A stretch of 26,469 bases of DNA from Cyrtobacter comes (GTDB lineage Bacteria; Pseudomonadota; Alphaproteobacteria; Rickettsiales; Midichloriaceae), in assembly GCF_034470605.1 (NCBI RefSeq), contig NZ_JARGYT010000008.1:1-26469 (forward strand), read 5' to 3'. The first letter of the stretch is position 1; every line of letters starts with the position of its first letter. A program made the position numbers and the translations under genes. Of the stretch, positions 17,352 through 24,382 are shown in pieces. A model generated the notes under the pieces. The model saw only the letters and a list, made by a program, of their open reading frames with translations, ran no database searches and was not told the DNA's origin.

Positions 17352-18779
17352 ATGAATCATGATCAGCAAAACAACCTAAATAACGGGCTTGAGAATTTGC
17401 AGACAAAAATAGTAAATTTAATTGAGCGTAATGAATCTTATATAGGTAAATTGTCTCATATGGAGGAAAGCTATAGTATTGCTGTGACAGCGCCATGGGG
17501 ATCTGGTAAGACTTTTTTTCTGCGTGAATTATTGGAGAAGCGGTTAAGCGAACATAGTGTATTTTATTACAATGCTTGGCAGGATGATAGTTCTGCTGAT
17601 CCACTAGCAACTCTACTAAAAGGAATTATATTTGTTACAGGGCAAGGCCAATTCGTAACTAAGTTTGCTAAAGCTGGAGTTGCATTGATAAAGAGTCTTA
17701 ATATTAATGTTTCATTACCATTACCACTTGTAGAGGCTGGTATTGATTTTGGATCTTTATTTCCAGATAATCAAAACGTAGATGTTCTCAAAAAAGAGTT
17801 CGGTACAGCGCTATCTAAAGTTATAGAGAGTAAAAAACTAGTAATACTTGTAGATGAATTAGATAGATGTAATCCAGCGTTTGCTGTTCGAGTGCTAGAG
17901 AGAGTTAAACATTTTTTAAATGTGCAGAATGTTATTTTCATCTTTGCAATTGATGAGACTCAGCTGCGCGAGACAGTAAAACATCAATATGGTAACATAG
18001 ATGCCGTCAAGTATTTACAGAGGTTTTTTGATTTTAAATTTAAGATACCATACCAAAGCCCCGAATTTTTTGCTTCTTTGATAAAATATTACTGTAATGG
18101 AAGAAAGAGTAATAATATAAAGACAGAACAGCAAATTAATCTAGAGGAGATGTTGTTACATACAGATCTAAGTCTGTTAAGCTGTTTTGATATCACGGCA
18201 AGAGACGTGTTTAGGATCTGTAGGAGTATGGACGTTGAATTAGTGAAGTATTCGATTGAACAAGAGCCTCGTAAGGTTGAGTTTGTGCATGAAGTTGGGG
18301 CATGTTGGATGATTGTAGTGTTATATCATGTATTGTATCAATGCTACCCAGAATTATATGACTATATAATGAAAGGTGAGAACTGGAAAGGCGAGGAGAA
18401 ATGCAAAAAAACCGTACAGCTCTATTATAGTGAGTTTTTGAATAAGATATATGAAATTACATCTAGCAATTCCTATACCAAAGAATGGATCAAGGGTCTA
18501 AATTTAGATGCGGTTATATTTATTATATCCATGTACAAGTTAAAGCACATAGACAAGTTGCCACAAGAAGAGAAGGCGGAGATAGATGATATCGTTAAGC
18601 ACTTTTTTGAAAAGGTCATAACTCAAGGAGATGGTGTAATAAAGACGCAGGAGGGTGAGGTAAAGGAGCGTCTAAGCAGATTAATAAGCTGGAAGGAGGA
18701 GTATATATTAGAAACATACGCTTTTATCTTGAAATCTTGTATTAGTGAGGATACTGTCATAGCCAAGCCTGAAGATTAG
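17352..18779 (+). CDS. KAP-family P-loop NTPase
   Basis: A 475-residue STAND-related ATPase of the KAP family (Kidins220/ARMS and PifA). Walker A is APWGSGKT at 47-54. The KAP-typical YYNAW follows at 72-76, Walker B is LVILVDELDRCNP at 163-175, the sensor-like FIFAIDETQL is at 196-205, and LQRFFDFKFKIP is at 222-233. KAP proteins often carry transmembrane helices between Walker A and B; here that insert (about 84-136) is only moderately hydrophobic, so membrane attachment is uncertain. The C-terminal half is helical with no known domain. Some KAP NTPases, such as PifA, exclude phages; others have unknown roles. Context offers no nuclease partner, only the upstream repeat protein. Confidence 0.9.
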   Translation: MNHDQQNNLNNGLENLQTKIVNLIERNESYIGKLSHMEESYSIAVTAPWGSGKTFFLRELLEKRLSEHSVFYYNAWQDDSSADPLATLLKGIIFVTGQGQFVTKFAKAGVALIKSLNINVSLPLPLVEAGIDFGSLFPDNQNVDVLKKEFGTALSKVIESKKLVILVDELDRCNPAFAVRVLERVKHFLNVQNVIFIFAIDETQLRETVKHQYGNIDAVKYLQRFFDFKFKIPYQSPEFFASLIKYYCNGRKSNNIKTEQQINLEEMLLHTDLSLLSCFDITARDVFRICRSMDVELVKYSIEQEPRKVEFVHEVGACWMIVVLYHVLYQCYPELYDYIMKGENWKGEEKCKKTVQLYYSEFLNKIYEITSSNSYTKEWIKGLNLDAVIFIISMYKLKHIDKLPQEEKAEIDDIVKHFFEKVITQGDGVIKTQEGEVKERLSRLISWKEEYILETYAFILKSCISEDTVIAKPED

Positions 18780-19090
18780 AGCTTATGAATTAAAGTAGAT
18801 ATATGATGAGATACTGGTTTTACACACTTGCGCTGTGTGCTTATGCCACATTCTGATTAAATAGATTGTGTGTATAATGTGAGTGACGGTTTTAGTTGGG
18901 TAAATTTTACCAGGAAAATGAATCTTACTGCTGCCAATGCTATAAGAATTGATCTGGAAAAGCACTAGAAAAGCCGTTAAGATAATCAGATTACATTGCA
19001 TAATTTATCTTTTCTGGTGATTAAGATAAACTTGAAACGATTATTGAATTAGAATATTATTCCGAGAGCTGGGTATATTAGGTAGCATGC
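18780..19090. other. Decayed non-coding stretch after the KAP gene
   Basis: 311 bases with no convincing gene. A 30-codon fragment starting at a GTG near 18881 (VSDGFSWVNFTRKMNLTAAN, then AIRIDLEKH, stop) looks protein-like but matches nothing I recognise. A short hairpin, CACAC-TTGCGCT-GTGTG at 18823-18839, lies 44 bases after the KAP stop and has no T-run. Confidence 0.4.
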
Positions 19091-19340
19091 ATGAAAAAAT
19101 GCTGGATTTCTATCATTGTTATAGCATTGTTGTGCTATACTTATATTTGATGGACTGTTTATTGATATTGAAGCACCAGAAAACAAAGGTAGAGATTTTT
19201 CTGTAATAGGATATGGGCTTGGTCTATTTTTTCCTATTTATTTAGGTCATTTACTAGCATTATCTAAAGATTCGGTACAAAGGCTTTCTGTAATAGTATA
19301 CGAATCCAAGCAGTATCGTATATTAGAACCAGTCACGTAA
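19091..19340 (+). pseudogene. Frameshifted small membrane protein remnant
   Basis: An ATG at 19091 begins MKKCWISIIVIALLCYTYI and stops at a TGA. The reading continues in another frame as FDGLFIDIEAPENKGRDFSV, IGYGLGLFFPIYLGHLLALS and KDSVQRLSVIVYESKQYRIL, ending EPVT and TAA at 19338. A signal-anchor or lipoprotein-like N-terminus plus a second hydrophobic helix suggests a small membrane protein of about 80 residues broken by one indel. The family is unknown. It lies between the KAP gene and IS remnants. Confidence 0.5.
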
Positions 19341-19439
19341 AGATGAAATGTTGAAAGGAATGTGGTATTAAGGCATCAAAAATGGACAAGAATGTCAAGC
19401 AAATAGCGACACTAGTGATAAAGAGTGGGATTTTAATAG

Positions 19440-20180
19440 AAAAATAATAAATAGGAGAAATGGGCGGTAGGATAACCTGAGGACGCCGTAGGATGCTTAT
19501 GTTTTATGTAACAAAAAATGGCTGTTTTTGGAGAGATTTGCCCAAAGATTTTGGTCCATGGAAAATAGTTTTATTTTAATAGGCTAAAACATAGTGGTAT
19601 AGTTGAGGATTTAATGAATGAAACAAGTACTAAAGTAATGCGTCAAATCGGCAAAGAATCAAGCATGGGAATTATTGACAGTCAAAGCGTAGTTCTTTTA
19701 AAAAATGAGGAGAAAGATTATGGCAAAAAGATAACTGGAAGGAAACGTCATATATAGCTAAAGCGTCATAAAAATGGCACATGATTAATTTTGAAAATAT
19801 GTTAGTTATCATTGGGTTAAGTTTAAAAAAGTTACTGTTTATGTAATAATTTTATACCGCTTTAGCTATAGTTGTTGATACTCTTGGCTACCTAATGAAA
19901 GTTCATAGCGCTACTCCCCATGCACTTGTGCAAAATTATTTGGATTAAAGGAAAAATTTGCTAATCAAGATTTTGGCAGACCAGTGGTTTCATCTTCATG
20001 GATGTTTGCTTACTATAATTAAGTCAGATGATGGGGTTTTAAGGTTCAGTAGTGGACGCGCTCATTCGTTTGGTAACTTTAGAAGATTATCTAAAGATTA
20101 CGAAATCACCACTTCTTCGGCTAAGGCTTTTATAGAATTGGCAAAAATTATGATGAAAAATTTGTCAAAAAGTTTACTGA
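19440..20180 (+). pseudogene. IS5-family transposase remnant, interrupted by a MITE
   Basis: Pieces in different frames assemble into a DDE transposase. These are YVTKNGCFWRDLPKDFGPWK; YFNRLKHSGIVEDLMNETST; GIIDSQSV (first catalytic Asp) with DYGKKITGRKRHI; then, after the MITE, VVDTLGYLMKVHSATPHAL (second Asp); then NFRRLSKDYEITTSSAKAF with IELAKIMMKN at the end. The region carrying the catalytic Glu appears deleted. NGCxWRxLPxDFxPW and GRKRHIVVDTLG are IS5-family signatures. Its C-terminus differs from that of the IS at the window edges, so it is a different IS5 subgroup. Boundaries are approximate. Confidence 0.85.
19755..19868. mobile_element. 114-bp MITE with TA target duplication, inserted in the transposase remnant
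   Basis: The ends are TAGCTAAAGCGTCATAAAA on the left and, read inward on the right, TAGCTAAAGCGGTATAAAA (17 of 19 identical). TA lies on each side (19753-19754 and 19869-19870). Removing the element and one TA joins CGTCATATA to GTTGTTGAT, which restores the frame R-H-I-V-V-D of the IS5 GRKRHIVVD motif exactly. TA duplication and inverted ends of this length fit elements mobilised by IS630/Tc1-mariner transposases. It has no coding capacity. Confidence 0.85.
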
Positions 20181-20208
20181 TTCTAAGTTTATCAATGGGG
20201 TATATAAT

Positions 20209-20457
20209 ATGAGCGATCAAGGGCTTGTTAATATACATCAAGCTAAAACACATCTTTCTAAATATTTACAGAGTGTAATTTCTACTTCAAAGGAGATAGT
20301 GATTTGTTCAGCAAATAAACCAATTGCCAAATTAGTTCCTTATATTGAATCTCAAAAAGCTAATAGAAAATGCGGTCAGCTTAAAGGAAAAATAAAAATA
20401 GAAAAAGATTTTGATACTCTACCAGATAATTTTTTGGATTATTTTAGAGGAAAATAA
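20209..20457 (+). CDS. Phd/YefM-type antitoxin
   Basis: An 82-residue antitoxin of a type II toxin-antitoxin pair. The N-terminal Phd/YefM DNA-binding fold is clear (VNIHQAKTHLSKYLQSVIST, then EIVICSANKPIAKLVPY). The C-terminal toxin-binding tail is typical (GQLKGKIKIEKDFDTLPDNF, then LDYFRGK). Its stop is one base before the toxin frame, as expected of an operon. Such antitoxins usually repress their own promoter. The frame is intact although the toxin is broken. Confidence 0.9.
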   Translation: MSDQGLVNIHQAKTHLSKYLQSVISTSKEIVICSANKPIAKLVPYIESQKANRKCGQLKGKIKIEKDFDTLPDNFLDYFRGK

Positions 20458-20458
20458 T

Positions 20459-20829
20459 ATTAGATATTTATTGGATACGTATATTTTATTATGGTGGTTA
20501 AATGGAGATGACAATTTATCCTCTCAGAAAAAAAGATCATTGAAGATGGTAATAATATTATTTACGTTAGTGCTGTAACAATTTGGGAAATAGAAATAAA
20601 AAAGGCACTTAGTAAAATAGTCGCTCCTATTATCAATGATAAATTAATTTCTGATTCACAGTTTTTAGAATTACCTATTATAGTTAAACATATTGAATAT
20701 TTATCGCAACTCAAAGATTATCATACAGATCCATTTGATAGACTTCTGATTTGTCAATGCTTAGTAGAACATATTGTTCTTCTTACAGAAGATAAATTGA
20801 TTAAACAATACCAAATTAAAACCGCATAG
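20459..20829 (+). pseudogene. PIN-domain toxin (VapC type), start codon lost and frameshifted
   Basis: The expected start 'MRYLLDT' reads ATT-AGA-TAT-TTA-TTG-GAT-ACG, so the ATG has become ATT. IRYLLDTYILLWWLNGDDNL then SS carries the first PIN aspartate. At a run of seven A (about 20528-20534) the frame shifts, and the rest reads KKIIEDGNNIIYVSAVTIWE, then IEIKKALSKI and HTDPFDRLLICQCLVEHIVL with LTEDKLI to TAG at 20827. The DPFDR and LTED segments with their acidic residues are typical of PIN RNase toxins paired with Phd antitoxins. Two lesions make function unlikely unless slippage at the A-run and ATT initiation both occur. Confidence 0.82.
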
Positions 20830-20959
20830 TGTGTCAAAATATTGTATGTGGTAAGATTAAAGAATGATTTGTAGTAGTTGATACTTAACCTTACAGATGA
20901 TACGGCTAAAGAAGAAAAATTAACGCTATTCTTTCTAAAGGCCGCTCATATAAGCTATA

Positions 20960-21012
20960 CTATTCAATAGATTAGCTAAGTCTAAAATACTATCTCTCTT
21001 TTGTCAGCAACC
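20960..21012 (+). repeat. 53-bp direct repeat, copy A
   Basis: It matches 22590-22642 at 45 of 53 positions by eye, with no gaps, and ends in GCAACC. It lies between the broken PIN toxin and the RNase A-like gene. Copy B forms the 3' end of an IS1-family remnant, so copy A is probably a solo end of a related element. Confidence 0.7.
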
Positions 21013-21048
21013 TCTAAAAAGTGACAAGTGTGAAGGCGTCTACACACT

Positions 21049-21780
21049 TCAAGTAGAAGTAGTATTTATCATATCACAAACCCATAAATTACTAGTACCC
21101 TTCTCACTAGCACCCTTCTTAAATTTCTTTAAGATCCATTTGATCCATTCCCTCTGAGTTTCATCTTTATTTATAGTCCTGCCCCCCTTGCTGGTATCAA
21201 TAATCCATTCAGTTGGGAACTGTTCAATTGGTAGTGATAAGAGTTTTTGGGCTTGTACTATTGTGCGCTCAAGACATTCTTTGGGTTGATCATCCATAAA
21301 CCTTAAAATAGTATTATAATCATTCCTATATTCGGAATATGTATCTTCTAAAAAATAAGTAAGTAAGCATAATATCCAATCATATTGTGTATTTTTGAAC
21401 TCATCAGTCATCAGATTTCTTTTTATCGGGTAATACGTTATTATCCGTATTTCAAAATCAAGACATTTTTTCAATACAATGGTAGCACCACATTTGATAG
21501 ACTTCTCCTGCCCACACCTTATGCTAAACCCATAACCTGTTTCTCTGTGCAAATCACCAACCGCAAATGGGCGAGCTTTAACCCTTGCTTCTGGATATTC
21601 ATCATACCACTTTCTTATCTCATTACTCTTAATCTTTTTTACATCATTGACAGCTTGTTTTGCAGTTTCTATATCAGGAAATGATGACTCCATGGGGTTT
21701 GTAACAATCAACCCTATATCGTCCAAATCACTCTCGCTTGTAGGGGATCTAAGAAAGTCTTCAACGTTTTTGTATATCAT
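21049..21780 (-). CDS. Bacterial RNase A-like (CdiA-CT) domain fused to a CdiI-type immunity domain
   Basis: A 243-residue protein read as two joined modules. Residues 33-118 match the core of bacterial RNase A-like CdiA C-terminal toxins: SSFPDIETAKQAVNDVKKIK, IRKWYDEYP, GYGFSIRCG, ATIVLKK, then the closing IRIITYYP. T115 and Y117 correspond to the catalytic Thr and Tyr of the family T-x-Y-P. The upstream 'H...KHV' segment with the catalytic His is missing, since no His occurs before H78. Residues 124-243 (MTDEFKNTQYDWILCLLTYF, LEDTYSEYRNDYNTILRFMD, QKLLSLP, TQREWIKWILKKF) resemble CdiI_2-type immunity proteins. M124 sits where an immunity gene would start, at CTGATGA, whose shifted-frame TGA could be the old toxin stop. 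In-frame stops lie just upstream of the ATG. Most likely an orphan, inactivated toxin tip with attached immunity protein. Family calls are by eye. Confidence 0.6.
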   Translation of the reverse strand: MIYKNVEDFLRSPTSESDLDDIGLIVTNPMESSFPDIETAKQAVNDVKKIKSNEIRKWYDEYPEARVKARPFAVGDLHRETGYGFSIRCGQEKSIKCGATIVLKKCLDFEIRIITYYPIKRNLMTDEFKNTQYDWILCLLTYFLEDTYSEYRNDYNTILRFMDDQPKECLERTIVQAQKLLSLPIEQFPTEWIIDTSKGGRTINKDETQREWIKWILKKFKKGASEKGTSNLWVCDMINTTST

Positions 21781-22069
21781 ATGAATTTTTAATTTTTATT
21801 ATGACATGCTGGACTAAAGCTATAAAAGCAAAAAGTGATTTGCAATATGCGCTCTATCTATAATAGTAGTTTGATAAAACGCAATAACATTTTTGAGGGA
21901 ATTGTTAATTATCAGTAGATAATAAGTAATCTGCACTAGCCTTTTACATTATCAACCAGGTATGGATTTAAAATCCAAACACTGTAACTTTGAGATTTGT
22001 GTTAAGGATGTGCGGCAAAAGTGTCAAAGCTGTAGCATTTAAAAGTGGTGATGCTAAAATATACACATG
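21781..22069. other. Gap with no gene seen
   Basis: About 290 AT-rich bases upstream of the RNase A-like gene. Translation on the minus strand shows no continuation of the toxin domain in any frame, so its missing N-terminal part is not simply frameshifted. No repeat or RNA gene is evident. Confidence 0.4.
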
Positions 22070-22642
22070 AGAAACGATGTGGGGGTAGTGAAATGGTATA
22101 GTTATTTAAGTTAAATTAGCGGCATAATAAGGCCTGTAATACAAGAAGTATTTAAGTATCCCACCTCAAATAAAATAGCTATATTTAGAAATATGTAAGA
22201 AGTATAGAAAGAATGGAATGAACGCCCTAATACTACAATTGATAAAGAAGTTTGCTAAGATTTTAAGGAGTAAAATTTACCAAGATACTCGAAAATGAAG
22301 TAGTGAATGTATAGATGAATTATATAGTTTAAAAAAAACGGAAGAAAGTATATATCTGGCCTAGACATGGATAGAAATAAGTTATTGGATTTTTATTGTA
22401 GATTTTGATGATTATTTACCTGTAGCTCTGGAATTAAAAGGTAAATATAAAATTGGGATCATAGCAACTGATAGTAATAATATTTATCATAAGAGACGTT
22501 GTTACAAAGGCCGCTTGGTAAAATCTTATAATTCTTTGTTAATGCATTATTTAGCTAGGTTTAACAGAAAAACGCTGTTCCAAGGCATGCTATTTGACAG
22601 ATTAGGTAAGTCTAAAATACCACCTATCTTTTGTTAGCAACC
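22070..22642 (+). pseudogene. IS1-family transposase remnant
   Basis: Fragments in several frames resemble IS1 InsB: SECIDELYSLKKTEES (for the 'EIDELWSFV..KK' motif), a WIEISYWIF / VIGF piece, and LELKGKYKIGIIATDSNNIY with HKRRCYKGRLVKSYNSLLMH and YLARFNRKTLFQ. These parallel the InsB segment KGKxxVISKRYTQRIERHNLNLRxHLARLGRK. Multiple stops and frameshifts show it is dead. The 3' end coincides with copy B of the 53-bp repeat, read inward GGTTGCTAACAAAAG, a plausible IS1-type terminal repeat. The left boundary is uncertain. Confidence 0.68.
22590..22642 (+). repeat. 53-bp direct repeat, copy B
   Basis: It matches 20960-21012 in the same orientation. The two copies bracket 1.6 kb holding the RNase A-like/CdiI gene and the IS1 remnant. 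Here it lies at the end of the IS1-type coding remains, 23 bases before the next gene. Confidence 0.7.
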
Positions 22643-22665
22643 AATAGGTTTTATTTGATAACAGA

Positions 22666-23151
22666 ATGAATATATTTTATTTAGATAAAAAGATAGCAAA
22701 ATGCGCAATATATCACGCTGATAAACATGTAATTAAGATGATTTTAGAGTCAGCGCAAATTTTATCTACAGCATTAAGTTTATATGGGCTACAATCTCCA
22801 TATAAAAAGACACATATCAAACATCCTTGCGTTTTATGGGCCATGGAATCAATTGAGAACTGGCAATGGCTTAAGAAATTGCTTGGACATTTAAATGCAG
22901 AATACATGTATAGGTGGAATAAGAGCGTACCACATAAATCATTTATAGCTATGCAGTCTATTGAAGTGCCACATGGAATAATACCAAGCAAAGGAATCAC
23001 GGTAAGACCACAGGTAATGCCTGAGAAATACATGATAGAAAATGATCCTATTCAGGCATATAGGAATTATTATTTAAATGAAAAAAAAGATCTACATAAA
23101 TATACAAAAAGATCTATACCACACTGGCTAACCACAGCTCACATTCAATAA
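22666..23151 (+). CDS. Conserved phage/bacterial protein of unknown function (DKHV(I/V)KM family)
   Basis: A 161-residue soluble protein starting MNIFYLDKKIAKCAIYHADK then HVIKMILESAQILSTAL. The D-K-H-V-(I/V)-K-M-I-x-E-(S/T)-A-Q signature, the HP pair at 53-54, W58, the helix ENWQWLKKL, and the C-terminal RPQVMPEKYM, DPIQAYRNYY and WLT are shared with a family common in tailed phages and scattered bacteria. I know no established function. Conserved His, Lys, Glu and Tyr suggest an enzyme or nucleic-acid binder, but this is inference. The frame is intact amid decayed neighbours, suggesting recent arrival or selection. It is convergent with pgk. Confidence 0.7.
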   Translation: MNIFYLDKKIAKCAIYHADKHVIKMILESAQILSTALSLYGLQSPYKKTHIKHPCVLWAMESIENWQWLKKLLGHLNAEYMYRWNKSVPHKSFIAMQSIEVPHGIIPSKGITVRPQVMPEKYMIENDPIQAYRNYYLNEKKDLHKYTKRSIPHWLTTAHIQ

Positions 23152-23161
23152 GGGTAAGCTA

Positions 23162-23190
23162 ACTCTTGATCAATCATGATACGCAAGAGT
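23162..23190. terminator. Hairpin between convergent genes, possible bidirectional terminator
   Basis: ACTCTTG pairs with CAAGAGT (7 bp), with an inner ATCA-ATCA-TGAT stem. It lies 10 bases after the DKHV-family stop and about 30 bases after the pgk stop on the other strand. It lacks a clear T-run, so termination is only suggested. Confidence 0.4.
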
Positions 23191-23220
23191 CCAATAAACG
23201 GCTATACACGTATTCTTATA

Positions 23221-24375
23221 TTAAGTTTTTGTTGTTTTTGAAATTTTCAACATATCTATGCATGGTAGGGATCCTTTTTCCATCCATTCTAAAAATGCAC
23301 CACCAGCAGTTGATACATGCGAAAACGCAAGTTTTATATTTAATAAAGAAAGTGCTGCTAATGTATCACCACCACCTACTACACTATAAATACTATCATT
23401 AAGTGAGGATATAAATTTTGCTATAAGACGTGTTCCGTCTATAAATTCTGGTTCTTCGAATTTTCCCATTGGACCATTCCAGATTACAGATTGCGTATTC
23501 TTTATAGCGCTACATATTTCAATACAGCTACGTGGCCCTATATCCATTATACAATCACCATCTTCTACTGAATGTATATCTTTTATAGTTATGGAATTAT
23601 TATTTTTACATACCACATCTATGGGTAGTAAAATTTTATAACTAGATAGTATTTCAGAGGCTATATCTAAGGATTCTGGCTCATATAGTGATGAGCCTAT
23701 TTCAATTCCTTTGGCTTTTAAAAATGTATTGGCCATCGCGCCGCCTATAGCCACAAGCCTTACCTTCTTGAATAAATTTCTCAAAACCCCTATTTTAGAG
23801 CTGATCTTACTACCGCCTATTATTGCTATAATATCTTTATTCTTTTCTAAAGATATCCTTTCTAATGCTGTGATTTCATTAAAACAATAAGTGCCAGCAT
23901 AAGATTCCAGATAATTTGTAATAGCGTGCAATGAAGCATGTGCTCTATGCGAGCATGAAAAAGCCTCATTCACATATAGTTCTGCATGTTGAGCAAGTGT
24001 TCTTGCAAAATATTGATCATTTTTTTCTTCTTCTGGAAAAAATCTAGTATTTTCTAAAAGTACCAACCCCTCTTTATCATTAAGTTCATTCAATGAGTTG
24101 ATAAATATTATCTCAACCCCATAATACTTACTAATCTGTGATACAATATTTGCCAAAGATAGTTCTTTTGTATACTTACCTTTTGGTCTGCCAAAATGCG
24201 ATAGTAGCAAAACCCTCTTGCAGTTTTTTAATAATAGATTGATAGAGTTTTTAGCAGATTCAAGTCTACTATAATCTAAGATTTTATAATCAATCCCTAG
24301 GGGCACATTGAAATCTACCCTAATAATGGCATTACTATTTGGTGCAAAAACCTTCTGTGTTATGCATTTTATCAT
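23221..24375 (-). CDS. pgk: Phosphoglycerate kinase
   Basis: PGK interconverts 1,3-bisphosphoglycerate and 3-phosphoglycerate with ATP in the cytosol. The 384-residue protein shows the whole set of landmarks: IIRVDFNVPL, LLLSHFGRPKG, LLENTRFFPEE, VNEAFSCSHRAHAS, IIGGSKISSKIGVL, AIGGAMANTFL, DIGPRS, VIWNGPMGKFEEPEF, VVGGGDT and VSTAGGAFLEWMEKGSLP. The substrate Arg and His residues and the hinge are intact. It is slightly short (family 390-420). The start lies 7 bases after the mlaF stop, so the two are co-transcribed. Keeping pgk is unlike Rickettsia and fits lineages that retain gluconeogenesis to triose and pentose phosphates. Confidence 0.97.
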   Translation of the reverse strand: MIKCITQKVFAPNSNAIIRVDFNVPLGIDYKILDYSRLESAKNSINLLLKNCKRVLLLSHFGRPKGKYTKELSLANIVSQISKYYGVEIIFINSLNELNDKEGLVLLENTRFFPEEEKNDQYFARTLAQHAELYVNEAFSCSHRAHASLHAITNYLESYAGTYCFNEITALERISLEKNKDIIAIIGGSKISSKIGVLRNLFKKVRLVAIGGAMANTFLKAKGIEIGSSLYEPESLDIASEILSSYKILLPIDVVCKNNNSITIKDIHSVEDGDCIMDIGPRSCIEICSAIKNTQSVIWNGPMGKFEEPEFIDGTRLIAKFISSLNDSIYSVVGGGDTLAALSLLNIKLAFSHVSTAGGAFLEWMEKGSLPCIDMLKISKTTKT

Positions 24376-24382
24376 TTTTATC

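Noticed and set aside
19958..20212. 84-residue plus-strand ORF as an independent gene
   Set aside because: Its core is the C-terminal end of the IS5 transposase remnant (NFRRLSKDYEITTSSAKAF), with a spurious start and end.
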